Shown piece after piece: positions 1 through 6,105 of a stretch of 11,795 nucleotides of DNA; position 1 is the stretch's first letter; every line of letters starts with the position of its first letter. The position numbers and the translations under genes were made by a program. The DNA comes from HGM13006 sp964527315 (lineage in GTDB: Bacteria > Bacillota > Clostridia > Oscillospirales > Oscillospiraceae), in NCBI GenBank assembly GCA_964527315.1, contig CAZGOQ010000067.1:1-11795 (forward strand), in the 5' to 3' direction. The notes beneath the pieces are model-generated. The model did not search any database. It was not told the origin of the DNA and saw only the letters and a list, made by a program, of their open reading frames with translations.

Positions 1-47
1 GAAGCTGCTCTCGATTCTTTGCCGCGCCTCTCGTCATCACGCGCCAT
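1..47 (-). CDS. Start of a gene running off the left edge (possible YabM/SpoVB-like flippase)
   Basis: Only the first 15 codons are present: ATG at 47-45 on the minus strand, reading MARDDERRGKESRAA, a highly charged N-terminus. An AGGAGG-type Shine-Dalgarno (complement of 55-60) lies 7 bases before the ATG, which makes this a real start. It follows spoVT on the same strand after an intrinsic terminator. In Bacillus subtilis the gene after spoVT is yabM, a polysaccharide-exporter/SpoVB-like membrane protein, and such proteins often start with a short charged tail before the first membrane helix. The identity is inferred from position alone; the visible residues do not prove it. Confidence 0.55.
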   Translation of the reverse strand, partial: MARDDERRGKESRAA

Positions 48-72
48 TCCGCCTTCCTCCTCTATTGTACCA

Positions 73-115
73 ATAAAAACGTACCCTATGCGCCTCTTTT
101 CGGTCCATAGGGTAC
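73..115 (-). terminator. Intrinsic terminator after spoVT
   Basis: Positions 81-90 (GTACCCTATG) and 106-115 (CATAGGGTAC) form a perfect 10-bp stem with a 15-base loop. Read on the minus strand the stem is followed by GTTTTTATT (80-72), a U-tract. It lies about 57 bases after the spoVT stop codon and about 25 bases before the next start codon, so it either ends the spoVT transcript or partly insulates the next gene. Confidence 0.8.
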
Positions 116-171
116 TTTGTCCAGGGGCTGAGTGCGCAGGGCACTGTATAGTAACAGCGCCCCTCCGTCCA

Positions 172-711
172 TCAGGTTTCCATCTGTTTACCCAAAAAGC
201 CCGCCACTGTCTGGCAGATTTTCTGCTCTGTTTCGCCCACAGGCGCAGACTTATCGTCCATGAGCACCATGACACAGCCCATGAGATCGCCCTCGGACAA
301 AATTGGCGATGCAACGCCCAGATAATATCCATCCACGCTCTCCGCCGCTTTGAGTTTATTGCCACCGTTGTAGCAGTAGGATTTCCGCTGCTCCATAATC
401 TGCTCTAACTCACGGGAGTTCTGCTTGTCCACCAGTTCCCGCCGGGGCGCACCGCTGAGGGCGATGATTGCGTCCCGATCAGCCACGGCCGCGATACGGC
501 CCGTGTTCCGGCCAAGGCTGTCGCAGATCTGATCCGCAAACTCGCTGAGTTCTCCCATGGGAGAGTACTTTTTGAAAATGACCTCTCCGTCCTTCTCTGT
601 GAAAATTTCCAGGGGATCGCCCTCGCGGATCCTCAATGTCCGCCGGATTTCTTTGGGAATGACAACACGGCCCAAATCATCAATGCGCCGAACAATACCG
701 GTTGCTTTCAT
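172..711 (-). CDS. spoVT: Stage V sporulation protein T (AbrB-family regulator with GAF-like domain)
   Basis: This 179-residue protein is a DNA-binding transcription factor that, in Bacillus, tunes sigma-G-dependent gene expression in the forespore. Residues 1-50 are an AbrB/SpoVT swapped-hairpin domain that begins MKATGIVRRIDDLGRVVIPK, essentially the canonical SpoVT start. Residues from about 55 to 179 match the C-terminal GAF-like ligand domain, including VGETEQKICQTVAGFLGKQME at the end. The length equals that of known SpoVT (178 in B. subtilis). The start is supported by GGAGGA (complement of 721-726) 9 bases upstream. A sigma-G-like promoter lies just before it and a hairpin terminator just after. 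Its presence marks the organism as a spore former. Identification is very secure. Confidence 0.97.
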   Translation of the reverse strand: MKATGIVRRIDDLGRVVIPKEIRRTLRIREGDPLEIFTEKDGEVIFKKYSPMGELSEFADQICDSLGRNTGRIAAVADRDAIIALSGAPRRELVDKQNSRELEQIMEQRKSYCYNGGNKLKAAESVDGYYLGVASPILSEGDLMGCVMVLMDDKSAPVGETEQKICQTVAGFLGKQMET

Positions 712-745
712 ATATGAACTTCCTCCATTTTAATTATTGTACGGC

Positions 746-774
746 TAGTATTTGCCACTGGCGGACTTTTATGC
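746..774 (-). promoter_or_regulatory. Sigma-G-like promoter of spoVT
   Basis: On the minus strand GCATA (complement of 770-774) fits the sigma-G -35 consensus GHATR. After 17 bases AATACTA (complement of 746-752) fits CATNHTA at all but the first base. The predicted transcript would begin near 739, about 28 bases before the spoVT ATG. spoVT is sigma-G-dependent in B. subtilis, so the match is biologically sensible, but forespore consensus sequences are short and this remains a prediction. Confidence 0.5.
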
Positions 775-862
775 GAGATCGTGGGGAACAGCAATTTTTA
801 CCGATTTTCAATGTTCAGGAGCTTTTTGTTTTCGGACGCAAGTCAGGGATGGAAGATCTATA

Positions 863-890
863 GTAAACAACTTAAATAATTTCTGTTTAC
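863..890. repeat. Operator-like inverted repeat at an orphan promoter
   Basis: GTAAACA (863-869) and TGTTTAC (884-890) are perfect 7-base inverted copies separated by 14 bases, with half-site centres 21 bases apart, or two helical turns. The right half overlaps the -35 element of the adjacent promoter. It could be a repressor site or part of an insertion-sequence end. Confidence 0.45.
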
Positions 891-891
891 A
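878..891. repeat. 14-base direct repeat, copy 1
   Basis: AATTTCTGTTTACA occurs here and again, in the same orientation, at 3691-3704 next to the break in the FAD oxidoreductase gene. Copy 1 lies just before an IS630-like transposase fragment. A 14-mer match could be chance in a window of this size; its position near two damaged regions makes it notable. Confidence 0.4.
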
Positions 892-914
892 ATAGAGAAA
901 TTTTACAGTATAAT
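886..914 (+). promoter_or_regulatory. Strong sigma-A promoter without an intact gene behind it
   Basis: TTTACA (886-891), 17 bases, then TATAAT (909-914): five of six and six of six consensus bases at ideal spacing. Transcription would start near 921 and run into the broken transposase fragment and then toward the secreted-protein gene at 1511. It may have driven the transposase, or it may now supply a long leader for the downstream gene. Confidence 0.6.
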
Positions 915-940
915 ACCAAAGTGATACCATGAATAATTGA

Positions 941-1257
941 AAATTTAAGCCCAACAAAGCCGCTTTGATCGTCGAAAGCAAATGTATTGCAGCAGCTGAC
1001 AATGCCAGATTTCTCTGCAAAGTTACAATCGTAAACCTCATGCTTGGCGGTATAAAAGCGAAAGAATCAGCAGACGCTCACGGTAAAACAGACCAACCCC
1101 TTTCGGCATGGATTAAAACGGTTGACGAGCATGGCTTTGAGTTACTCAACCCGGGAGGCCTCGCAAACTCTCAGGTTTTCAAAAAGAAGAAATAAAAGTC
1201 ACCATCATCCCAAATTTTGCAGATTATGGCTATAATGTTTGGTTCGTTCCGGCCTGA
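941..1257 (+). pseudogene. IS630-type transposase remnant (N-terminal part, broken)
   Basis: The frame open from 941 to the TAA at 1193-1195 has no convincing start codon or ribosome binding site. It contains ARFLCKVTIVNLMLGG, then LSAWIKTVDEHGFELLNP, which resembles the helix-turn-helix and the W-[IV]-K-...-HG[FL]-..L-.P pattern of IS630-family transposase N-termini. After the stop, a different frame (1198-1257) reads FADYGYNVWF, matching the family's usual YGYNVWDG segment that follows the helix-turn-helix region. The order of the pieces is right, but they are joined by a frameshift, and the catalytic DDE half is absent. The upstream promoter (886-914) may have belonged to the element. The family assignment is from pattern memory, not a search. 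Confidence 0.45.
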
Positions 1258-1402
1258 ACACACGATCTCCCGTGCCAAAGCGGCAAAGCTGATCTGCTTT
1301 TTGGGGGAATATAACGGTATTGCGGCTGAGACCGTCCATGACCTGTAGTGAACTTCCCCAGCGTATAACGTCGAACCTGAATGCTACAAAGCAATTGAAA
1401 AT
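1235..1402 (+). pseudogene. Possible degenerate S-layer-homology fragment
   Basis: In one frame, 1235-1345 reads MFGSFRPEHTISRAKAAKLI and then CFLGEYNG, resembling the G-x-F-x-P-x-x-x-I-T/S-R-A-x-A-A core of an SLH repeat. Two stop codons follow (1346-1351), and the same frame then reads YNVEPECYKAIEN, loosely like the F-x-D-V-...-W-Y-x-x-A-I opening of the next repeat. The stops mean no functional product. It could equally be chance similarity or the tail of another decayed gene. Confidence 0.2.
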
Positions 1403-1404
1403 TG

Positions 1405-1433
1405 ACGCCACCAGGGAAGAGACATGGTGGCGT
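1405..1433. repeat. Hairpin-forming inverted repeat
   Basis: ACGCCACC (1405-1412) and GGTGGCGT (1426-1433) form a perfect 8-bp stem with a 13-base loop. No T-run follows on either strand, so it is not a typical terminator. It lies about 80 bases before the secreted-protein gene. Confidence 0.4.
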
Positions 1434-1450
1434 TCGCATGACGGCCTCGC

Positions 1451-1474
1451 GGATATTGATGTGAGTGAATATCC
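1451..1474. repeat. Inverted repeat upstream of the secreted protein gene
   Basis: GGATATT (1451-1457) and AATATCC (1468-1474) are perfect 7-base inverted copies around a 10-base spacer, ending 36 bases before the ATG at 1511. Either an operator or a leader-RNA hairpin is possible. I found no convincing -35/-10 pair close to this gene. Confidence 0.4.
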
Positions 1475-1510
1475 CTCTCAAAATAACGAATTTTGAAAGG
1501 AGTTTTCAAT

Positions 1511-2962
1511 ATGAAAAAACGCTTGTTATCCCTTCTTTTCGTCTTGGCGGCTGTCATTTCGCTGGTTGGTGCTATGGCGGTCACCGCTTCGGCGGCAAAT
1601 AATTCGATCTCCGTAAACACCTCAAACTGGTACGGTATTAAAAATGTCGCCAGCGGAAGGTATTTGAATGTTTACGGAAACGGTAACGCAAACAATGTGA
1701 ACGTGACCCTTTGGGATTGGGACGGCACCAGCGGCGTCTATTACAAGTTCTCAAAAAGCGGCTCGAATTATGTGATTACACCAAAATGTGCCACAGGCCG
1801 CGCAATCAATGTATATGGCAACTCCGCAAAGGCTGGCTCCAATGTCTGCATTTGGAGCAAAACCGGCCACAGCACCCAGGCATGGACCATCGAATATGTA
1901 CCCGCCCAGAAAGGCTTTCTCTTCCGTTCCGCCAACAACAAAAATGTCGCCCTGGCGGCGGCCGGAAAGGGAAACGGCAGCAACGTCTGCTTAAAGCAGT
2001 ATAATGTCAATGATACATATCAGATTTGGAAATGTGACGGTATTACCGCCAAAGAAGTTACCACGACATCTGAAACTTCCGCTGCGGCAGACAGCACGCT
2101 CAAAATCAGCCCCGGCAAATACCCCAGCGGTAATTTGACCATTGGCTCTTCCTATTCTCTCACCGGGAAAGTGACGTCGAACTATAAAATTACTTCTGTC
2201 AAGGGCGAAATTCTCACCTCTGCCGGAAAAGCCGCGCAAACGCCCGTCACAGTATATCCCAACAGCACCAGCTACAAAATTGACGGCGGTGCGCTGGATC
2301 GTCAAATGTATTTCAACAAACTCTCCGCCGGAACCTATTACATTCGGTATACTGCAACAGATACGTCTGGAAAAACAGTAACTTGGGGCAGCGCTTCGGC
2401 GTCAAGCTTTAAAGTGGTTAGCCCCAATCCCGGCAATGGCACTGGTGCGGAGACGGTTTCAGCTTCAAGTATCAGGACACAAATAACCAATACTTATGCC
2501 GCCGCGAAGAAAACAAGCGGATTTTCGAGTTTTAACGGATGGTGCGGTGCCTATGTCCAGCATCAATTAAACGCACTGGGGATTATTCAAATCAGCAGCG
2601 ATACCGATTGCCGTGGAAATGGAAATCAATGGTATTCTAACGTAAAGGCAGGTAAAACATCGACAGGATATACAAAAACAAAATTGGCCGGCGGCGCTGA
2701 TTGTCTGTCAAACATCGTGAAGACGTATGGAAACAATATAACTAATATTGTGATTAGCTATCCGTATCAGTACGGATATTCCTATCAGAATCCGGGAGCG
2801 GGACATGTCGTATTGATACACGCGATCATTGGCGGCACAGTATATTATTCAGAATGCTATTCCCCGGAGGGTACCGTTAGAACAAGCACTGCAGCGAAGT
2901 TTGACGCGGCATATCGAAACTCATACGGCAATGCGCTTGGGGCGATTTACTTTCACAAGTAG
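1511..2962 (+). CDS. Secreted ricin-type lectin / Ig-like / CHAP-like cysteine peptidase protein
   Basis: This is an exported protein of 483 residues. Residues 1-28 are a classical signal peptide (MKKR, a hydrophobic core, then ASA before Ala-29). Residues of about 38-176 form a ricin-B beta-trefoil with three repeats ending YKF (78-80), QAW (123-125) and QIW (171-173), so carbohydrate binding is likely. Residues of about 198-303 look like an Ig-like module. Residues of about 315-483 look like a CHAP/NlpC-type thiol hydrolase: WCGAYV holds a candidate catalytic Cys-345, GHVVLIH holds His-432, and Glu-448 follows in YYSECY. The likely role is binding and cutting peptidoglycan or another surface polymer. 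Start: AAAGGAG (1496-1502) sits 8 bases before this ATG, so an in-frame TTG at 1493 is inside the ribosome site and is rejected. The gene is more AT-rich than its right-hand neighbours. Confidence 0.85.
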   Translation: MKKRLLSLLFVLAAVISLVGAMAVTASAANNSISVNTSNWYGIKNVASGRYLNVYGNGNANNVNVTLWDWDGTSGVYYKFSKSGSNYVITPKCATGRAINVYGNSAKAGSNVCIWSKTGHSTQAWTIEYVPAQKGFLFRSANNKNVALAAAGKGNGSNVCLKQYNVNDTYQIWKCDGITAKEVTTTSETSAAADSTLKISPGKYPSGNLTIGSSYSLTGKVTSNYKITSVKGEILTSAGKAAQTPVTVYPNSTSYKIDGGALDRQMYFNKLSAGTYYIRYTATDTSGKTVTWGSASASSFKVVSPNPGNGTGAETVSASSIRTQITNTYAAAKKTSGFSSFNGWCGAYVQHQLNALGIIQISSDTDCRGNGNQWYSNVKAGKTSTGYTKTKLAGGADCLSNIVKTYGNNITNIVISYPYQYGYSYQNPGAGHVVLIHAIIGGTVYYSECYSPEGTVRTSTAAKFDAAYRNSYGNALGAIYFHK

Positions 2963-2964
2963 GG

Positions 2965-2993
2965 TTGCATCCGCTGCGTTCCTGTGCTATAAT
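2965..2993 (+). promoter_or_regulatory. Sigma-A promoter with extended -10 for the ArsR gene
   Basis: TTGCAT (2965-2970), 17 bases, then TGC-TATAAT (2985-2993): a perfect -10 with a TG extension. Transcription would begin near 3000, about 30 bases before the ArsR start. The promoter begins only two bases after the preceding stop codon, so no terminator separates the two genes. Confidence 0.75.
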
Positions 2994-3030
2994 ATGTAAA
3001 AATGTTTAATTATATTGTCAGGGGGAAAAC

Positions 3031-3396
3031 ATGGCGACAGAACAGGACGCGCAGCGGGTTCAGCAGGAATTTCAACGGTGCCAGAAAGTGCTGACCGCTA
3101 TGGGCGATGAGGTGCGGCAGAAGATCCTTCTGCTTATGGTGTTGGAAAAGGAAGAGGGCTGCCGCGTGGTGGATATTGCGGAAAAAACGAATCTGACCCG
3201 TCCGGCGGTTTCGCATCATATGCAGATTTTGAAGGACGCGAAAATCGTCCGGTGCCGTAAAGAAGGACGGTACGTCTATTACGAATTCAATCATGGCGCG
3301 AACATTCTGGGCGATCTGCTGGAACTGTTCGCCGATGTGAGACATGTGCTTGGCTTTGACGAGATCAGGCGCCAGGAGGAAGAAGGAACCATATGA
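3031..3396 (+). CDS. ArsR/SmtB-family winged-helix transcriptional regulator
   Basis: This small (121-residue) regulator has the ArsR winged-helix layout. Helices around 14-40 include LTAMGDEVRQKILLLM. The DNA-reading helix-turn-helix spans about 45-70 (VVDIAEKTNLTRPAVSHHMQ), and a beta-wing follows at 74-86 (RCRKEGRYVYYEF). The metal-sensing ELCVCDL motif of ArsR/CadC is absent and there is no cysteine cluster, so it is probably not a classical metal sensor. AGGGGG (3020-3025) precedes the ATG. Its last bases overlap the next start codon (ATGA, 3393-3396), the usual sign of a regulator translationally coupled to the gene it controls; here that gene is broken. It may autoregulate from the promoter just upstream. 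The inducer is unknown. Confidence 0.9.
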   Translation: MATEQDAQRVQQEFQRCQKVLTAMGDEVRQKILLLMVLEKEEGCRVVDIAEKTNLTRPAVSHHMQILKDAKIVRCRKEGRYVYYEFNHGANILGDLLELFADVRHVLGFDEIRRQEEEGTI

Positions 3397-3600
3397 AACG
3401 GCCGATTTTCATTTCCTGCGAGTTTGCCCGTGATGCAAACCCGGAATTTCGGGAGCGATATCATATGCAGAGCCAGGATTGGCCAGACGGTGTTTGACCA
3501 TCTGGTTCAACTGGCGGAGGAGTCCGGCGGCATCTTATCCTCCCGCTGCGGCAGGAAAACCGCTGGCGTTATCTACCGGCAACCGGTGGGGCAAATGTAA
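3393..3600 (+). pseudogene. Broken gene coupled to the ArsR regulator, product unknown
   Basis: The ATG at 3393 overlaps the ArsR stop codon (ATGA). It opens MKRPIFISCEFARDANPEFR and stops after 34 codons at 3495-3497. A second frame (3433-3600) carries a protein-like stretch across that point (RIGQTVFDHLVQLAEESGGI), ending in TAA at 3600. The two pieces look like one coding region joined out of frame, with most of the gene deleted. I do not recognise the family. Alternatively the first piece is a genuine 34-residue peptide, but its overlap with the second open frame argues for decay. Confidence 0.4.
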
Positions 3601-3614
3601 TTGTGAGTGCGGAT

Positions 3615-3665
3615 AATAGCAGACAGCGCACAGAGACGGCAAATCTTTGCGTGCTGCCTGCTATT
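3615..3665 (+). terminator. Imperfect long hairpin downstream of the ArsR operon (possible terminator)
   Basis: AATAGCAGACAGCGCAC (3615-3631) pairs with GTGCTGCCTGCTATT (3651-3665): 8 bp, one mismatch, 4 bp, a bulge, then 3 bp. Only TTT follows at once on the plus strand, so termination would be weak. The rest of 3601-3730 holds no gene that I can see, only a short repeat at 3691-3704. Confidence 0.35.
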
Positions 3666-3690
3666 TGCATTCGTATTGCCCCAATAGGCA

Positions 3691-3704
3691 AATTTCTGTT
3701 TACA
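3691..3704. repeat. 14-base direct repeat, copy 2
   Basis: AATTTCTGTTTACA, identical to 878-891. It sits about 27 bases beyond the point where the FAD oxidoreductase gene (minus strand) abruptly loses its conserved sequence. Confidence 0.4.
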
Positions 3705-3730
3705 GTGGACTTACAGATCCGTTCAGGACC

Positions 3731-4354
3731 TCATCTGTCTGCGCGAATCTTCCCCTCAGGCGTGACAGCCACAGTTCCATAGAGCGCGGTGACAGGGGTG
3801 TGGGCATAGATCGCCAGGCTTTCCGCGCAGATGGAGGCAAATTTCAGCGGATGAAATTGCGCCTGATTGGGAAATCTCAGCCCGCCCGCGGTGGGAAAGG
3901 GCGGATTTGACTGCGGTTCCAGAGATGCGTTCGCGCCGATCTGTTTCAGAACAGAATATTCTGTCTCCAATGGCCGGACAGAGTGTCTCGAAAATACATA
4001 AGCGTTCTGCCGCTCAAACGCGCAGGAAATACGTCCGCAGAGCCGGGCAAATTCCTCCAATGCGGCCTGATTTGCCTGACAATAGAGATGCGCCGTTTCC
4101 TTGCCCCAGAGCGTCTGAAGTTTTCCGCAAATCAGGCTGTGCTGACTGGTCAGCTTGGCGGTGGTGAGACCGCTGACACCGCTCATAATTGTGTCGGCTT
4201 CCGCCAAAATACAGTCGAAGCCCGCTTCCCGCAAAATATAGGCGCAAAGCAGACTGGTTATGCCGCTGCCAATCACCGGTACATCGGTAACGACATCCTG
4301 TTTCAGCGATGGGAAATCGGGAAGCTGCACGGTTTCATACCAGATGGAACGCAT
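3731..4354 (-). pseudogene. Truncated FAD-dependent oxidoreductase (DAO family, Rieske-type relatives)
   Basis: The 207 codons encode the N-terminal part of a DAO-fold FAD oxidoreductase. Full-length relatives have about 400-500 residues, and many end in a Rieske 2Fe-2S domain. The start MRSIWYETVQLPDFP is typical, with AAAGGGGGA placed just before the ATG at 4354. The FAD-binding strand reads VIGSGITSLLCAYIL, a GxGxxS with serine where the family has a third glycine. GLTTAKLTSQHSLI and LRFPNQAQFHPLKFA are family hallmarks. Similarity ends at IRADR, where relatives continue into the rest of the FAD domain; here TGA follows and nothing recognisable lies beyond. The missing C-terminal half and the altered glycine indicate a pseudogene made by deletion or rearrangement. 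No clear promoter was found. Confidence 0.75.
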
Positions 4355-4457
4355 TAAAATTCCCCCTTTCGGCCAGACTTTGTCCAAAGAGGAGTTTTAT
4401 GTATCTTCCGAGTTTCCATTTCGTACAAGGGAGCCGATCAAAATTGCTCCACAGACA

Positions 4458-4488
4458 CACGCCCCATGAACAGTGTCCATTGGGCGTG
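4458..4488 (-). terminator. Hairpin after the methyltransferase gene (weak terminator)
   Basis: CACGCCC (4458-4464) and GGGCGTG (4482-4488) form a 7-bp stem, extended by ATG/CAT after one mismatch. It begins five bases after the methyltransferase stop codon on the minus strand. The bases that follow (TGTCTGTGG on that strand) are not U-rich, so termination is uncertain. Confidence 0.4.
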
Positions 4489-4492
4489 CAGT

Positions 4493-5218
4493 TTATGCAG
4501 GCTTATGTACCCAAATGCTGGCGCGCCGGCTGGTTTCCGCCTTAAATTGATCCACGATGAATCCGGCGTTTCCCAGTTCCTCCCGATAGCCGACTTCCCG
4601 ACGGTATCGTCCCGGCATTCGAGGGATCATGACCTCCACTTGTTCCACGCCCGCCGGGCCGTATTTTTTCGCATATTTCTTGACTGTGCTGATAAAGTCC
4701 TCGCCGGTAATCTCCAGCCATTGCGCGTAGCTGTCCACCGTACCCTCATAGCCGTTTTCGGAATATGCTTCGTTGTAGAACAGCATGGGTGCGCCGGGCC
4801 GCAGCGCCTGAAACACATTGTTCAGATAGGCCGCGCGGTCTGTGTCGGTCAGCAGCATATGAAAGCCCATCACATCCAGCGCCGCATCGAACTGTCCCCG
4901 GATCCGCTCGGCGGCCAGATCCAGCCGCTCCACGGAAGCACCGGGGTAGGGGGACAGCAGGCGCTTTGCGGTTTCCAGCGCCGAGGGAGCCAGATCAATG
5001 CCATGATAACGGCAGCCCAGCTGGGAGAGGATTACCCCTGCGCCGCCTTCACCACAGCATAGTTCCAGCACTGTTTTATCCGTTAAGCGCTGCGCACGAA
5101 CCCAATCCGCTAAAAGCGTTTTCAGATCTTCACTTTCCGGGAGATAGCCCCATAGATCCGCCCCGGCGGCATAGACCGCCTGGTAACGCTGTTCATATTT
5201 TTCGTAATACTGCCCCAT
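4493..5218 (-). CDS. Class I SAM-dependent methyltransferase
   Basis: This is a cytosolic protein of 241 residues with a Rossmann-like SAM fold. Motif I is VLELCCGEGGAG (50-61), which binds SAM. GID (73-75) ends strand 2 with the acidic residue that holds the ribose. DAALDVMGFHML (about 111-122) is the motif IV region, and LRPGAPMLFYN (about 139-149) is the post-motif strand. The substrate cannot be told; the fold is that of small-molecule (UbiE/COQ5-like) enzymes. Start: AAAAGGAG lies just before the second in-frame ATG (5218-5216), so an ATG seven codons earlier lies within the ribosome site and is unlikely. It is 39 bases after the LytTR regulator on the same strand and probably shares its transcript. 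Confidence 0.85.
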   Translation of the reverse strand: MGQYYEKYEQRYQAVYAAGADLWGYLPESEDLKTLLADWVRAQRLTDKTVLELCCGEGGAGVILSQLGCRYHGIDLAPSALETAKRLLSPYPGASVERLDLAAERIRGQFDAALDVMGFHMLLTDTDRAAYLNNVFQALRPGAPMLFYNEAYSENGYEGTVDSYAQWLEITGEDFISTVKKYAKKYGPAGVEQVEVMIPRMPGRYRREVGYREELGNAGFIVDQFKAETSRRASIWVHKPA

Positions 5219-5257
5219 CTTATCGTCTCCTTTTCCCATCTGGGGTTTTGTTTTGAG

Positions 5258-5941
5258 TCAATGCACTCTCAAATACTGTTCAAATGCGGAAAGAAATCCC
5301 TCCTTTTTTCGGCCGCTGATGGGGATCTTCGCGCCGTCGGTCAAAACGAGATCTTTTTTGTCGAAATGGTCAATGTGGGCCAGATTGACCAGATAGCTTT
5401 TGTGGGGCTGGGCAAAGCCGCCGCCGCTGAACTTTTGCGTCATCTGGGTCAGTGAATTCCAGCTGGTATAGATATGATCCCTTGTGTGGATCATCAGCTG
5501 GTGGCCCAATATTTCAAAATAGAGGATATCCCGCACCGAAAGAATGACGGTGCTTCCGCCCTCCGTAACGGCGAGTTTTTTCGGCTGGGCGGTTTTCAGG
5601 GCGATGTCCAGCACCTCGGAAAAGGTTTCATAGCTGACCGGCTTCCGGAGATAGCGGAAGGCAACGCCATAGCCCCGGATGGTATAATCGCCGCTTTTCG
5701 TCACAAAGATGATAAGAGGCTTGTCCTGCTGCCGCATCAGCTGCTTTGCGGCGGTGTAGCCGTCCGGCGCCTGCATTTCGATGTCCATAAAAATGATATC
5801 GTAAAAGCGCTGCGCTGCGGCGGCAAGCAGCGCGCCTGCGGAGGAATACAGTTCTACAGGAAGCGACCTGTCATACTGTGCAATATAGGCTGCAATTTCA
5901 AGCTGTTCCCTCTGGTCATCATCACAGACGGCAATGTTCAT
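5258..5941 (-). CDS. LytTR-family response regulator (AgrA-like)
   Basis: This two-component regulator has 227 residues. The N-terminal receiver domain (1-120) has the acidic cluster DDD (7-9), phosphoacceptor Asp-53 in FMDIEM, Thr-81 and Lys-100 in RKP. The C-terminal LytTR DNA-binding domain (about 130-227) shows FAQPHKSYLVNLAHI and IPISGRKK, the usual motifs. Such proteins bind direct or inverted repeats upstream of target promoters. The start MNIAVCDDD is preceded by GAGGGAGG. No kinase is adjacent on its own strand; the AgrC-like GHKL kinase at 10114-11355 is the natural partner, on the other side of the ABC exporter operon. The divergent intergenic region (5942-6105) is the obvious place for it to act. 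Confidence 0.93.
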   Translation of the reverse strand: MNIAVCDDDQREQLEIAAYIAQYDRSLPVELYSSAGALLAAAAQRFYDIIFMDIEMQAPDGYTAAKQLMRQQDKPLIIFVTKSGDYTIRGYGVAFRYLRKPVSYETFSEVLDIALKTAQPKKLAVTEGGSTVILSVRDILYFEILGHQLMIHTRDHIYTSWNSLTQMTQKFSGGGFAQPHKSYLVNLAHIDHFDKKDLVLTDGAKIPISGRKKEGFLSAFEQYLRVH

Positions 5942-5969
5942 ACGAACCCTCCCTCTTCGAATTTCGTAT

Positions 5970-6041
5970 CTATATTGTATCATAGAATCAGGGAAAATTT
6001 TGTGCGTTTGCGAAAGAAAATGGAGCATTTACGCAATATAG
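5970..6041. repeat. Inverted CTATATTG pair in the divergent promoter region
   Basis: CTATATTG (5970-5977) overlaps the -10 of the regulator promoter. Its exact inverse, CAATATAG (6034-6041), ends one base before the -35 of the exporter promoter. The placement suits a shared operator, perhaps for the LytTR regulator, but an 8-base match alone is weak evidence. Confidence 0.3.
5974..5982 (-). promoter_or_regulatory. Extended -10 promoter of the LytTR regulator
   Basis: On the minus strand TGA-TACAAT (complement of 5974-5982) is an extended -10 element with five of six consensus bases. No good -35 lies 16-18 bases upstream, which suggests an activator-dependent or TG-driven promoter. The transcript would start near 5967, leaving a leader of about 26 bases. 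Confidence 0.55.
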
Positions 6042-6042
6042 G

Positions 6043-6071
6043 TTGCTTTTTCCATCGGATGATGATATTCT
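6043..6071 (+). promoter_or_regulatory. Promoter of the leader peptide/ABC exporter operon
   Basis: TTGCTT (6043-6048), 17 bases, then TGA-TATTCT (-10 at 6066-6071 with a TG extension at 6063-6064). The match is moderate, which is usual for a regulated promoter. Transcription would begin near 6078, about 28 bases before the leader ATG. Confidence 0.5.
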
Positions 6072-6105
6072 AACGCCACTTAAAATACGAAAGGAGGTCG
6101 GCACA

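Noticed and set aside
808..1041. 77-codon minus-strand open frame in the AT-rich gap
   Set aside because: No ribosome site and no recognisable domain, and it overlaps the strong plus-strand promoter; probably chance.
1493..1513. TTG start for the secreted protein, six codons upstream
   Set aside because: The TTG overlaps the AAAGGAG ribosome site that serves the ATG at 1511, and the signal peptide begins properly at MKKR.
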